NCBI GenBank assembly: GCA_963718145.1
Contig: CAVQYJ010000023.1
Coordinates: forward strand, 1-64,000
DNA: 64,000 nucleotides
DNA from: UBA7672 sp963718145
GTDB taxonomy: Bacteria > Pseudomonadota > Alphaproteobacteria > Caulobacterales > Hyphomonadaceae
Direction of reading: 5' to 3'
The translations under genes and the position numbers were made by a program. Numbering within the stretch: position 1 is the first letter of the stretch; each line of letters starts with the position of its first letter. The notes below the pieces were generated by a model, which was not told the DNA's origin, did not search any database, and saw only the letters and a list, made by a program, of their open reading frames with translations. Of the stretch, positions 8,862 to 19,229 are shown in pieces.

Positions 8862-9644
8862 TCACTGCAGGCCGAACCCGGCAGATTCGAATGCCGACCT
8901 GGCCTCGGGGCCTTTCAGGAACTCAAGGAAACTCTTGGCCGGCCCATCGGCGCCGCCCACCACCGCAGCCGCTGGATAGGTGATCGGCGTGTGGCTGTCC
9001 GCGGGAAACTCGGCGACAACCACGACCTTGTCTCCAGAGGCTTTTGCATCGGTTGCGTAGACGATGCCCGCCGCCGCCTCGCCCGTCTCCACAAAGCGCA
9101 GCGCAGCCCTGACATTCTCCGCCCGCACCGCCTCCTTCTCGATGCCCGCCCAGGCGCCGAAATGCTCCAGCGCCTCGCGGGCGTACCTGCCGGCCGGCAC
9201 GCTGTCCGGGTTGCCGATCGCAAGCTTGCCGCCCTTGAGCGCCGCAGGGAAATTTATCCCCTGCTTTAGCTCCAGGGTCAGCGGCCGGTCCGTCGGAGCG
9301 ATCAGCACCAGCCTGTTGGTCAGCAGGGCCACCCGCGTCGCGGCATCGACGAGGCCCTTTTCGGCCAACGCGTTCATCCACGCTTCGTCCGCAGAGATAA
9401 AGACATCCGCCTCCGCGCCCTGTTCGATCTGTCGCGCCAGTTCGGAAGACGCCGCGAAGTTGAAGACCGGCGCCGGATGGCCCTCGGCCGCAAAGGCATC
9501 GCCCACTGTCTTCAGCACGTCGGTGAGGCTGGACGCCGCGAACACGCGCACCGCAGCCTCTGGCGCATCAACTCCTTCCTTCGAACCCCCGCACGCCGCG
9601 AGCATGGCGGCCGTGATGGCCGCGAGAACAATGCGCCGCTTCAT
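8862..9644 (-). CDS. modA: Molybdate ABC transporter substrate-binding lipoprotein ModA
   Basis: Periplasmic receptor that captures molybdate (or tungstate) and delivers it to ModB. The N terminus is a lipoprotein signal with lipobox LAAC, so the protein is membrane-anchored. The mature part starts with the family hallmark VRVFAASSLTDVL, and further ModA signatures are FNFAASSELARQIEQGAEADVFISAD (given here only as location, about residues 60-85) and the ADSHTPITYPAAAV block near the C terminus. The length, 260 residues, is normal. It is the last gene of modB-modC-modA, 12 bases after modC. No ModE gene or obvious ModE site is seen. Confidence 0.95.
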   Translation of the reverse strand: MKRRIVLAAITAAMLAACGGSKEGVDAPEAAVRVFAASSLTDVLKTVGDAFAAEGHPAPVFNFAASSELARQIEQGAEADVFISADEAWMNALAEKGLVDAATRVALLTNRLVLIAPTDRPLTLELKQGINFPAALKGGKLAIGNPDSVPAGRYAREALEHFGAWAGIEKEAVRAENVRAALRFVETGEAAAGIVYATDAKASGDKVVVVAEFPADSHTPITYPAAAVVGGADGPAKSFLEFLKGPEARSAFESAGFGLQ

Positions 9645-9656
9645 GATATGATGTCC

Positions 9657-10658
9657 CTAGAGCGAGTGTGTCTTCACCACCGCCCAGGCCTTGCCGCCCT
9701 CTTCGAGATGAAGATCGGCCAGCGCCTCGGGCGTTATACGTGATGAAATATAACCCACCTTGCTGGCAAGCGAAACCAGCGCCGACCCGTCCTCCTCGCG
9801 CACAATGCTGGCGATATGGCCCTCCCACACATTCCGCGCCGACAGCCCGCGCGGCGCCTCGGTCGCGAGGATGACGTTGTCGGCGCGCACCCACACGCCG
9901 CCGTGCGTCTGCTCGCCCGCCACCGCGCCCGCCGCCACCCTCGCACCCAGGTCGCGCCTGTCGAGCAGCGCCACGAACTCCTGCGCGCGCATCACACCGC
10001 TCACCGGACCGTGCACCACGACCGCACCCTCCTTCAGCGCCACCACATGATCCGCCAGCTCCACCGCATCTTCGATTTGGTGCGTCACCACCATCATCGG
10101 CAGCTTCGCCTTTGCCGACAGCTCGCGCAGCATCACCAGGAAAGCCCGCCGCCGCCGCCCGTCGAGCGCGGCGAACGGCTCGTCCAGGAGCAATAGCTCT
10201 GGCGCCGACAGCATCGCCCGCGCCAGCGCCACGCGGCTTCTCTCCCCGCCCGACAGGTTCCGCACCGGCCGGTCGAGCAGCCCCGATATGTCGAGTTGCT
10301 CCGCGATCTCGTTGACCACCGGCGCGTTGCGGGCGGCCGGCCGCCGCCGCTCGGCATAGACGAGGTTGCCGCGCACGCTCAGGTGCGGGAACAGCCGTCC
10401 GTCCTGGAACACCATCCCGACGCCCCGCTGATGCGGCGGCACGCGCTCTTTCTTCTCTGCATCCTCCAGCACACGCCCGTTGAGGCTGATGCGCCCGGCC
10501 TCCAGCCTGTGCAGCCCCGCAATCGTCGACAGCAGCATCGACTTGCCTGCGCCGGATGGTCCGAACACCACCGTGATGCCTTCCGAAGGCGCCTCGAACT
10601 GCGCGCCCAGCGCAAAGGCGCCGCGCTTCACCACAAGCTGGCGCACATCCAGGCTCAC
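9657..10658 (-). CDS. modC: Molybdate ABC transporter ATPase ModC
   Basis: The ATPase that drives molybdate import. Walker A is GPSGAGKS, the Q-loop region is VGMVFQDGRLFPH, the ABC signature is LSGGERSRVALARA, Walker B is LLLLDEPFAALD and the switch histidine is in VVTHQ. A C-terminal Mop/TOBE domain (from about residue 255) is diagnostic of ModC and binds regulatory molybdate. The frame extends far upstream through modB in another phase, but GTG 10658 overlaps the modB TGA (sequence GTGA), the normal sign of translational coupling, so I start there (333 residues). Confidence 0.95.
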   Translation of the reverse strand: MSLDVRQLVVKRGAFALGAQFEAPSEGITVVFGPSGAGKSMLLSTIAGLHRLEAGRISLNGRVLEDAEKKERVPPHQRGVGMVFQDGRLFPHLSVRGNLVYAERRRPAARNAPVVNEIAEQLDISGLLDRPVRNLSGGERSRVALARAMLSAPELLLLDEPFAALDGRRRRAFLVMLRELSAKAKLPMMVVTHQIEDAVELADHVVALKEGAVVVHGPVSGVMRAQEFVALLDRRDLGARVAAGAVAGEQTHGGVWVRADNVILATEAPRGLSARNVWEGHIASIVREEDGSALVSLASKVGYISSRITPEALADLHLEEGGKAWAVVKTHSL

Positions 10659-11341
10659 GTTTCGAGCCTCCGCCGCGCCCAGCGCTGGATCAGCTCGGCC
10701 ACGACCAGCCCCGCAACCGCCGCCAGCATCGAGATCGCCGCCAGCCGCAGCGCCAGCGCCTCGCCATTGGGCGTCTGCAGCGCCGAATAGATCGCGAGCG
10801 GCAAGGTCTGCGTCTGTCCCTGCACATTGCCCGCAAACGTGATCACCGCGCCGAACTCGCCAAGCCCCGCCGCGAACGCCGTCACCGCTCCAGCCAGCAC
10901 GCCCGGCCACGCCAGCGGCAGAGCCAGCGACATGAACCTGTCCCATGGCCCCGCCCGCAGCACGGCCGCCGCCTCGAACAATCCGCTGTCCGCCGCCTCG
11001 AACGACAGCCTTATCGCGCGCACCATCAGCGGAAACGCCATCACCGCCGTCGCCAGCGCCGCGCCTTCCGCCGTGAAGGCGAGCTGGATGCCGAACGTGT
11101 TCTCGAGCCAGCTTCCGATCACCCCGCGCCGACCGAACGCCAGCAGCAGCAGGAAGCCCACCAGCACCGGCGGCAGCACCAGCGGCAAGTGCGCCACCGC
11201 GTCCACCACCGCCTTGCCGGGAAATTTCGGGCGCGACAGCGCGTACGCGAATGCGATGGCGACCGGCAGCGAGAAGATCACCGCCCGTCCCGCCACCCCC
11301 AGGCTCGTCCCCAGGATCCGCCATTCCTCGGCGCTCAGCAT
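10655..11341 (-). CDS. modB: Molybdate ABC transporter permease ModB
   Basis: Integral inner-membrane channel subunit of the molybdate importer, 228 residues with about five hydrophobic segments. The coupling-loop EAA motif is seen as EAAAVLRAGPWDRFMSLALP, and LPLVLPPVLVGFLLL is the typical ModB segment. It is the first gene of the operon, which is unusual: most modABC operons begin with modA. The stop overlaps the modC start by four bases. Confidence 0.95.
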   Translation of the reverse strand: MLSAEEWRILGTSLGVAGRAVIFSLPVAIAFAYALSRPKFPGKAVVDAVAHLPLVLPPVLVGFLLLLAFGRRGVIGSWLENTFGIQLAFTAEGAALATAVMAFPLMVRAIRLSFEAADSGLFEAAAVLRAGPWDRFMSLALPLAWPGVLAGAVTAFAAGLGEFGAVITFAGNVQGQTQTLPLAIYSALQTPNGEALALRLAAISMLAAVAGLVVAELIQRWARRRLET

Positions 11342-11482
11342 GGTTCGCGCTTATCCCGTGCGCGCCCGGGCCTCAAGAGCGTTCGCTTCCCCAGAGGATA
11401 ACGGTCCGAAATACGTGTCCCGCTCCTCCGCGTGGCTTCGCCCGGGATGACAGCGGAGTTGGAACCTGCTTGATCCAGCCCG

Positions 11483-12724
11483 ATGGCGACGACGCTTCAC
11501 ATTTCCTCTCTCGGCGCGCAGGGCGATGGCGTTGCCGAGCACGAGGGCCGCAAGGTGTTCGTGCCGCTGACCCTGCCCGGCGAAACCGTGACGGCAGATC
11601 TCGACGGCGACCGCGCGAAACTGATCCAGATCACCCTGCCCTCGCCCGACCGCGTTGGCGCGCGCTGCCCGCACTATGGCGAATGCGGCGGCTGCTCGCT
11701 GCAGCACATGTCCGATGCGACCTACCTGGATTTCAAACACGCGCAGGTCATCGCCGCGCTGTCGTTCCAGCAGATCGAGGCGCCGGTCGATCCCGTCATC
11801 GCCGTGCCGCCGCGTACTCGCCGCCGCGCCGTCTTCGCCGCGCACCGGCCCAAAGGCGGCAGTGGCAAGGCGATCGTTGTCGGCTTCCACGGCCGGCGCA
11901 GCCACGCCATCGTCCCGATCCGCGACTGCGCCGTCATCACGCCGGGCCTGCAGGCGCTGCTGCCGAAGCTGGAACGCCTCGCCGCCATCGCCGCGCCGCC
12001 GAAGGATGCGCTCACGATCACCGCCACCGAGACCACCACCGGCTTCGACATCGCCCTCACCGGCCTCCCCAAGGCTTTCCCCGCCGATAGCCGCGTGAAG
12101 CTCGTGCAGCTTGCCGGCGAACTTGGCCTTGCGCGTCTCTCCATCAATGGCGAGGTCACGATGGAACGCGCCGCTCCTACGCTCCGCGCCGGGGCCGCCC
12201 TGCTCACGCCTCCCCCCGGAGGCTTCCTGCAGGCCTGCGAACCTTCCGAAGCCGCGATGGTTGCTCTTGTGAAAGACGCTGTTGGCGATGCGCGGCGTGT
12301 CGTCGATCTTTTTTCCGGCTCGGGCACATTCTCCCTGCCCCTCGCATCGACCGCCACGGTCCACGCCGTGGAAAGCGACGAGGCCGCCCTGGCCGCGCTC
12401 AGCCACGCCGCACGCAAGGCGCAGGGCCTGAAGCCCGTCACCGTGGAAAAGCGCGACCTGTTCCGCCGCCCACTGACGAAAGACGATCTCAAGCGCTTCG
12501 ACGCCGTCGTGATCGACCCGCCGCGCGCCGGCGCCGAAGATCAATCCCGTCAGCTCGCCCAATCAAGCGTCAAGCGAATCGCCATGGTCTCCTGCAACGC
12601 CACGACCTTCGCCCGCGATCTTCGCCTCCTGCTCGATGGCGGATACAGGGTGAAGCGCATCACCCCGATCGACCAATTCCTCTGGTCGCCCCATATCGAG
12701 ATCGTCGCGGCGCTGGAGAGGTAG
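11483..12724 (+). CDS. RNA 5-methyluridine methyltransferase (RlmD/RumA family)
   Basis: SAM-dependent enzyme that methylates uridine C5 in rRNA or tRNA. It has an N-terminal TRAM domain (LHISSLGAQGDGVA), an iron-sulfur cluster site C-x5-C-x2-C (CPHYGECGGC, with a later cysteine), a SAM-binding motif (VVDLFSGSGTFSLPLA), the motif IDPPRAGA and the catalytic nucleophile cysteine in VSCNATTFARDL. At 413 residues it is slightly short for RlmD but complete. Which position it modifies (U747 or U1939 of 23S, or tRNA U54) cannot be told from sequence. It is divergent from modB across 141 bases. Confidence 0.93.
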   Translation: MATTLHISSLGAQGDGVAEHEGRKVFVPLTLPGETVTADLDGDRAKLIQITLPSPDRVGARCPHYGECGGCSLQHMSDATYLDFKHAQVIAALSFQQIEAPVDPVIAVPPRTRRRAVFAAHRPKGGSGKAIVVGFHGRRSHAIVPIRDCAVITPGLQALLPKLERLAAIAAPPKDALTITATETTTGFDIALTGLPKAFPADSRVKLVQLAGELGLARLSINGEVTMERAAPTLRAGAALLTPPPGGFLQACEPSEAAMVALVKDAVGDARRVVDLFSGSGTFSLPLASTATVHAVESDEAALAALSHAARKAQGLKPVTVEKRDLFRRPLTKDDLKRFDAVVIDPPRAGAEDQSRQLAQSSVKRIAMVSCNATTFARDLRLLLDGGYRVKRITPIDQFLWSPHIEIVAALER

Positions 12725-12779
12725 GTCGCCTGCGCTCCCCATTGCGCCGTAATGGCTCACGCGCTACCGCCCCCGCACG

Positions 12780-13355
12780 ATGCCCATATCCCTCATCCTC
12801 CTTGCCTTCGGCCTGGCCGCCGACGCCTTCGCTGTCGCCATCGGACAGGGCGCCGCCGTTCGTACGCGGGCCTGGCGCACGGCCCTGACGGTCGGCCTGG
12901 TCTTCGGCGCGGCGCAGGCGATTGCGCCGCTGATCGGCTGGTCGCTTGGCTTCGCCTTCGCGGGCGCCATCGAGGCGTGGGACCACTGGATCGCCTTCGT
13001 CCTCCTCGCCCTGCTCGGCGCCAAGATGATCTGGGAAGGCAACACCGCCGACCCGCCCGGCGAGGCAAGCGACCCGGGCAAGGAAACGCTCGCAGGCGGC
13101 TGGACGCTGCTCTCCCTCGCTGTCGCCACCAGCATTGACGCCGCAGCGGCGGGCATCACGCTGCCTACCCTTGGCGCACCGATCGTCATGAGCATCGCCG
13201 TCATCGGCCTGGTCACCTTCGCGCTTTCCTTTGCGGGCGTGTGGATCGGCCGTACCGGATCGAAGGTCATCGGCCCCAACGCGGAGATCCTGGGCGGCAT
13301 CATCCTCATCGTGATCGGCGCAAAAGTGCTGTTCGACCATAAGGCGTTTGGCTGA
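12780..13355 (+). CDS. mntP: Manganese efflux pump MntP
   Basis: A small inner-membrane exporter that lowers cytosolic Mn(II). At 191 residues with six hydrophobic segments arranged as two repeats of three, it has the family size and shape. Both repeats keep the signature aspartates: LAADAFAVAIGQG near residue 15 and ATSIDAAAAGITLP near residue 120. No yybP-ykoY manganese riboswitch is visible in the short 55-base gap upstream. A start codon for the next gene lies within or just after its end. Confidence 0.92.
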   Translation: MPISLILLAFGLAADAFAVAIGQGAAVRTRAWRTALTVGLVFGAAQAIAPLIGWSLGFAFAGAIEAWDHWIAFVLLALLGAKMIWEGNTADPPGEASDPGKETLAGGWTLLSLAVATSIDAAAAGITLPTLGAPIVMSIAVIGLVTFALSFAGVWIGRTGSKVIGPNAEILGGIILIVIGAKVLFDHKAFG

Positions 13356-13368
13356 TACTTCCCGCGCG

Positions 13369-15815
13369 ATGCTCGCCAAATCCGACCTCCCCATCGAGGA
13401 CGTGATCCCGCAGATCCTCGCGGAGCTGCGCGCCCGCACGCGTCTCGTGATCTCCGCCCCGCCGGGCGCGGGGAAGACCACGCGAGTGCCGCTCGCCCTG
13501 CTCGACGAGGCATGGCTGGGCGAGGGCAGGATCATCCTCGTCGAGCCGCGCCGCATCGCCGCCCGCGCCGCCGCCGAACGCATGGCCTCCACCCTTGGCG
13601 GCAAGGTCGGCGAGGTCATCGGCCTGCGCTCGCGCCTCGACGTGCGCACCTCGAAGGACAGCCGCATCGAAGTCGTCACCGAAGGCGTCTTCAGCCGGAT
13701 GATCCTGTCGGACCCGTCGCTCGAAGGCGTCGCCGCCGTCATCTTCGACGAGTTCCACGAGCGTTCGCTCGACGCCGACGAAGGCCTCGCCTTCGCGCTC
13801 GATGCGCAGTCACTCTGCGCGAGGATCTGCGCATCGTGCTGATGTCAGCGACCCTGCCCGGCAATCTCACACAGGCCTTTTTCGACGCCCCGGTCGTCGA
13901 AAGCCTCGGCCGCGCGCACGCCGTGGAGACGCGCTATCTCGGCTACGAACCGCGCCAGCGCCTTGAAGACCAGGTCGCCGCCGCCATCCGCCAGGCCTTG
14001 CGGGAAGAGACCGGGTCCATCCTCGCCTTCCTCCCCGGCATCGCCGAGATCCAGCGCACAGCCGACCGCATCGGCCCTGTCGCCGAGAACGTCCACATCA
14101 CGCCGCTCTATGGCGCCTTGTCGCCTCAGGAGCAGAACGAAGCCATTGCGCCGCCTGCGAAAGGCATCCGCAAGATCGTCCTCGCCACGGACATAGCCGA
14201 AAGCGCGCTGACCATCGAAGGCGTCCGCGTAGTAGTGGATTCCGGCTTCGCCCGCGTACCGCGCTTCGATCTCCAGCTCGGCGCTTCCCGCCTCGAAACC
14301 GTGCGCCTCGCCGTCGCCAACGCCGACCAGCGCCGCGGCCGCGCCGGCCGCACGGGGCCCGGCGTCTGCTACCGTCTCTGGCGCGAGGCCGAGATGCGCG
14401 GCTTCGCGGCCGCTCCCTCGCCCGAGATCGACAACGCCGACTTGACCGGCCTCGCGCTCGACCTTGCCCGCTGGGGCGCGAAGTCTCCCGCCGGCCTGCG
14501 CTGGCTCAATCCGCCGCGGGATGCCGCCTGGCGTCACGCGCGCACTGTCCTGATCAAGGGGGGCGCGATGACGGAGGCAGGCGAACTCACCGCGCTGGGC
14601 AAACACATGGGTGATCTTGCCCTGCCGCCGCGCCTCGCGCTGATGGTCCTGCGCGCCGCCGGCATTGGCGAGGCGATGCTTGCGGCGGAGATCGCGGCGT
14701 TGATGAGCGAACGTGAACTTGGCGGCCGGTCTGCCGACATCGACGAACGCCTCGTCCGCTTCCGCACCGAAAACGGCCAGCGCGCCCGGGCCATGCGCGA
14801 CCTCGCTAGGCGCTGGGCGAAATCAGCGGGCGGCGACAGTCCCAGCGGCGCATCCTCCGGCGCCATCCTCGCGCTTGGCTATCCCGAACGCATTGCCCGT
14901 GCTCGCGGCGGGGCGCCGGGCCGCTTCGTCCTTTCCGGCGGACGCGGCGCCATGCTGGACGAAACGGATCCGCTTGCGCGCGAACCCTGGCTCAGCGTCG
15001 CCGACATGACCGGTGCAGGCCCGGACCTGCGCATCACGCTGGCCGCCCGGCTGACGGAGGAGGACGCCCTCGCCTCCGGCGGCGTCGAAACCACCGAGGA
15101 AGCCCGTTACGACCCCGCCACCCGCCGCATCCGCGCCCGGCGCACCCGGCGGATCGGGGCGATCATCCTCGAGGAAACCCCGCTGCCCTCGCCCTCGCCC
15201 GGCCTGGTGCGCCAGGGCCTGCTCGAGGCCGTGCGCGAGGAAGGCTTCGGCATTCTCCCTGCCTCGGTCGAGATCGGCCAGCTCATCGCTCGCGTGGACC
15301 TGCTGCACGCCGCGTTCGGAGCGCCCTGGCCTGCCGGTTTCGGCGACGTCCTCAAGGACCGCCTCGACGACTGGCTCGGGCCGCTGCTGGAATCGGCGAC
15401 CTCGCTCGACGCGCTCGACCCTGTCCTGCTCAGGCAGGCCGCCGCGGAGGTGCTGGGCTGGCCGCTGACGCGCGAGCTCGTCCGCCTTGCCCCGGTCAAC
15501 TGGATGACTCCCGCCGGCCGCCGCGCCGAAATCGACTACACGGCCGAAGGCGGTCCGCGCGCCGAGTGCAAGGTGCAGGAGGCATACGGACTGACCACGC
15601 ATCCTGCCGTCGCCGATGGGCGAATCGCGCTGACGCTGGCGCTGCTCTCCCCGGCCCAGCGTCCAGTCGCGCTGACTCGCGACCTGCCGGCGTTCTGGCG
15701 CGGCGGATATCTCGACATGCGTAAAGATATGCGGGGTCGCTATCCCAAGCACGACTGGCCCGACGATCCCGCGTCCGCAACTCCCACCAGCCGCGCCCGC
15801 CCGCGTTCACACTGA
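13369..15815 (+). pseudogene. hrpB: ATP-dependent helicase HrpB, with one frameshift
   Basis: DEAH-box helicase of the HrpB family. The first 150 residues carry motif I (APPGAGKTTRVPLALL), Ia (VEPRRIAARAAAERMA) and II as DEFHER. The frame then runs into a stop at 13842. One base out of phase, the protein continues without loss from LREDLRIVLMSATLPG (motif III) through VLATDIAESALTIEGV (V) and ADQRRGRAGRTGPG (VI) to the C-terminal HrpB domain ending at 15815. The missing base lies near 13808-13813 (gcgcagtcact). Everything else is conserved, so this is either a recent mutation or a sequencing indel. Family assignment is certain; its status as a pseudogene is not. Confidence 0.88.
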
Positions 15816-16102
15816 CGCCATCGCATGGGGCGTGGAATGCCGGCTGCGCGCTCGTACGAGCATCAAGTTTCCACGTCGCTGATTCGACTCGTCATTTCCT
15901 GCCCATTGGCCGCCGGGTTGCGGGACATTGCGCGCGTGCGGCAATCAGCGTGGCTTTAAGGTCGATCTCGGAGAAATGTTCAGGGGATCATCATATCGCT
16001 GTTGACGTAGCGTACCCCAAACAGCAACTACGGCGCGCGCGAGCCAGGTTCAGGCCCGGAGGCGCCAGCGTCGATAAAATATAACAGGCGCTGAGGGAGC
16101 AC

Positions 16103-18880
16103 ATGTCCAAAGGGAGGTCGCCTCGCATGGCGCACGTCAATAAATTTCCGTTTGTCAGTCTGTTGGCTCTGGGGCTGGCGATGCCGGCCTTTGCGCAGGT
16201 AACTCCAGCGCCTGCGCCCCAGGCGCAGCCGCCTGCCGAGAGAGAAGAAGACACCGACGTCGTCGTCGTCACGGCCAACAAGCGCGAAGAGACGGTCCAG
16301 GACGTCGCGGTGGCCGTCACGGCCGTCACCAGCGAAATGCGCGACGAACTCGGCATCGCTACGGTGACCGACCTCACCAACCTCACGCCCGGCCTGTCCT
16401 ACACAGCCGCCAACGAGCGCGTGACGCTTCGCGGCATCGGCCGGAACACCAACAATTTCGGCGCCGAACCGGGCGTCGCGAACTACACGGACGGCGTCTA
16501 CCAGTCGTTCGCCACCATCGCCGGCCGCGACAACATCTTCACCGACCGGATCGAGGTGCTTCGCGGCCCGCAGGGCACGCTTTACGGCCGCAACTCGGTC
16601 GGTGGCGCGCTGAACATCATCTCGAAGCGTCCGACCGACGATTTCGAGGGCGAATTCCGCGCCGGCTTCGGCTCCTACGACCAGAGCAAGATCGGCCTGT
16701 CGGTCTCAGGCCCGCTGCTCGGCGACTGGCTGCGCGGCCGCGCTGTGCTGTTCAAGGAAGTCCGCGACGAGGGCGTCTACTACAACTGGGGCACCAACGA
16801 CACCGAAGGCTACAACATCAACAACTGGAACGCCGAGGTCCAGTTCGAGGGTGATGTCGGCGACCGGTTTCATTGGTGGACCAAGTACACGACGGGTCGC
16901 TACACGCAGGCCGGCCCTCCCGGCGGCCGCACCGGCGGCGCCTCGTCTGGGCCGTTCAACCGCGTGCTGAATTCCGGCGGCGTCAACGTCCAGGCCGGCT
17001 TCGCCTTCTCGGGCAACGCCGCGATCACGGGCTACACGCAATGCGGCTCGCTCACCGAGAACCCGCGCTTCACAACTCCAGGCAGCACCGATCTCAACAG
17101 CTGCGCGGCGCGCATTGCCGACCTCGACCAGTATGACGATTTCGCTCTGGAGATGGTCTACGAGGCGGGTCCGTTCGACATCAAGTATGTCGGCGGCTAC
17201 ATCTATTACGACTACAACCTGTACGACGACCAGGACAACAATCCGGTCACGTCGATCAGCTACCGCACGACTTCGGCGGCCAGCCTCACGCCCAACGCTG
17301 CGGGCACGTTCATCCAGACGATCAACCCGGGCAACACGCTGGACTACCACGAGAACCGCGCGTTCTTCTCCAACGAGATCAACTTCATCTCGACCTGGGA
17401 CAGCCCGCTGCAGTGGATTGCGGGCCTCTACCTCTACCAGGAAAACTTCGCCCAGCCGGTCTCGACCTACCTGCGTGACGAAGTCCGTGCAGGCAGCGCA
17501 ATCCCGGTGTCGTCGTTCGCTCCGTTCACCGTGACAGGCGCGAACATCGCCAACCCGGATCGTTTGCTGACCTACACCAACAACAAGGGCCTCAACAACG
17601 CGTACGGCGTGTTCGTTCAGAGCGACTACGCGGTGAACGATCAACTCAAGGCGACGCTCGGCGTCCGTTACTCGCTGGACAACAAGAACATCTACGAGGA
17701 AGCGGAACTGAACTGCTTCATTGTCTGCGGCGTGCCTTTCGCGAACATCACGCAGAATACCTGGAACGGAAAGCGTATCGTCCCGAACCTGAACACGCCG
17801 AACCCGACAGATACGTACGAAGAACCGTCCATCCAGAACGGTGTGGCGACGTCGACGCCAACCAACTACAGCGGCGTCACGTTCAACCCGCTTACGGGCA
17901 TCTCCAGCCGTATCCTGAAAGACGAATGGAGCGCCATCACGGGCACGGCCGGCATCGAATGGTCGCCGGACACCGACACCCTGATCTTCGCCAAGTACAG
18001 CCGCGGCTACAAGACGGGCGCCTACAACGCGACCAACCTGTCGCCGCTGCCGAAGACGAACCCGGAGAGAGTCGACAGCTACGAGCTGGGCTGGAAGCAG
18101 GAGGTCAAGGACTGGAACCTGACCGCCAACATGTCAGCCTTCCTCTATGACTATACCGACATCCAGACGCCGCTGACCGAAGTGCTGAACCTGGGCCTGG
18201 CGGGCGAGACGACGATCACCGCCCTGCGCAACATCCCCAAGGTGCAGACGACGGGCTTCGAACTGGAATCGGTGTGGCGTCCGCTCGACGACCTGACGCT
18301 GCGCTTCACCTACGCCTACCTGAAGCCGGAAGTGAAAGAGAGCGGGATCTACGTCAACAACCTCGTTCCGCGGAACGTGCCGACGACGGACCCGACCTAT
18401 GTCAACTTCCGCCAGTCGGTGGAAGGCAACGTCCTGCCGCAATCGCCGGAAAACAAGATCGCGGTCAACGCGACCTACCTCTTCAACTTCGAAGATGGCA
18501 CGACCCTGCTTCCGTCGATCAGCTACTACTGGCGTGACTCCTTCGCGACCGACGTGTTCAACAACGCGACCGAGCTGACGCCGGCCTTCGACCAGACCGA
18601 CGCCCGCCTGATCTGGAACGACGCGGACGGCTACTTCACGATCATCGGCTTCGTGCGGAATGCGTTCGACCAGAAGGGCTACGACTCGGTGACGACCACG
18701 TTCCGGGCCAACCCGGTGACCAACGCAGTCGCACCAGCCGTGCCGTGCGCCGCAGCGTCGGCGGCCTGCTACAACCCGACACTTCCGGTTTCAGGAACCA
18801 ACCTGCCGGGCATCTACTTCCAGAACTTCACGCAAACCCTGCCCCGCACCTGGGGCGTGGAGCTGCAGTTCCACTTCTAG
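16103..18880 (+). CDS. TonB-dependent outer-membrane receptor
   Basis: A 925-residue outer-membrane gated channel energised by TonB. It has a signal peptide (LLALGLAMPAFAQ), a Pro/Ala-rich linker, then a TonB-box-like stretch (DTDVVVVTANKREE). The plug domain (about 60-175) has TLRGIG and EVLRGPQGTLYGRNSVGGALN. A long beta-barrel follows, ending in the aromatic C terminus WGVELQFHF. The type with MRGIG and FAQ/ANKREE motifs is expanded in Sphingomonadales and Caulobacterales and usually takes up plant or aromatic compounds; the substrate here is unknown. ATG 16103 and ATG 16127 are both possible, the second having AGGGAGG at good spacing. The 287 bases upstream hold no gene. Confidence 0.93.
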   Translation: MSKGRSPRMAHVNKFPFVSLLALGLAMPAFAQVTPAPAPQAQPPAEREEDTDVVVVTANKREETVQDVAVAVTAVTSEMRDELGIATVTDLTNLTPGLSYTAANERVTLRGIGRNTNNFGAEPGVANYTDGVYQSFATIAGRDNIFTDRIEVLRGPQGTLYGRNSVGGALNIISKRPTDDFEGEFRAGFGSYDQSKIGLSVSGPLLGDWLRGRAVLFKEVRDEGVYYNWGTNDTEGYNINNWNAEVQFEGDVGDRFHWWTKYTTGRYTQAGPPGGRTGGASSGPFNRVLNSGGVNVQAGFAFSGNAAITGYTQCGSLTENPRFTTPGSTDLNSCAARIADLDQYDDFALEMVYEAGPFDIKYVGGYIYYDYNLYDDQDNNPVTSISYRTTSAASLTPNAAGTFIQTINPGNTLDYHENRAFFSNEINFISTWDSPLQWIAGLYLYQENFAQPVSTYLRDEVRAGSAIPVSSFAPFTVTGANIANPDRLLTYTNNKGLNNAYGVFVQSDYAVNDQLKATLGVRYSLDNKNIYEEAELNCFIVCGVPFANITQNTWNGKRIVPNLNTPNPTDTYEEPSIQNGVATSTPTNYSGVTFNPLTGISSRILKDEWSAITGTAGIEWSPDTDTLIFAKYSRGYKTGAYNATNLSPLPKTNPERVDSYELGWKQEVKDWNLTANMSAFLYDYTDIQTPLTEVLNLGLAGETTITALRNIPKVQTTGFELESVWRPLDDLTLRFTYAYLKPEVKESGIYVNNLVPRNVPTTDPTYVNFRQSVEGNVLPQSPENKIAVNATYLFNFEDGTTLLPSISYYWRDSFATDVFNNATELTPAFDQTDARLIWNDADGYFTIIGFVRNAFDQKGYDSVTTTFRANPVTNAVAPAVPCAAASAACYNPTLPVSGTNLPGIYFQNFTQTLPRTWGVELQFHF

Positions 18881-18912
18881 AGCCATCTCTAGAGACATCT
18901 GCTCAGGACTGG

Positions 18913-18938
18913 AGGGCGCCGGTGCGAACCGGCGCCCT
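18913..18938 (+). terminator. Terminator of the TonB receptor gene
   Basis: An 11-bp perfect stem (AGGGCGCCGGT paired with ACCGGCGCCCT) closed by a GCGA tetraloop and followed by TTCTTCT. It starts 33 bases after the receptor stop. The remaining 290 bases to the next gene show nothing further. Confidence 0.88.
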
Positions 18939-19229
18939 TCTTCTGTCTGGAGACAGCCGGACGCGAGCCTGCCAGAGGCTGCCCAGCAGGCCTTTGGCCT
19001 CCCGTTCCGGGGCAGTGTCTGTCCCGAAATTCCCCATTCGCGTGAGCAGGTCCGCCTGACTCGGCTCCTCAGCCCCCCTCGGGCGCGGCCTGGCGGTAAC
19101 CGTTCAAGGGCCAATCTGCGCAGGCTCTTGCGCCTTTCGGGCAGGGCCAGCGTTCGCGATTAACGAAAAAGTCAGGGTGTTGGCTTGAGGTTTGCTCCCG
19201 TGGTTCGAGAAACCACCGGGGATGGACCC

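Noticed and set aside
9657..11324. Single long frame suggesting a ModB-ModC fusion
   Set aside because: The upstream part is modB read in the wrong phase. Real modB is in another frame and overlaps modC by GTGA.
11390..11455. Possible REP-like element (gtggcttcgcccgggatgac) between modB and the methyltransferase gene
   Set aside because: It resembles a repeat common in alphaproteobacterial genomes, but only one copy is in the window, so repetition cannot be shown.
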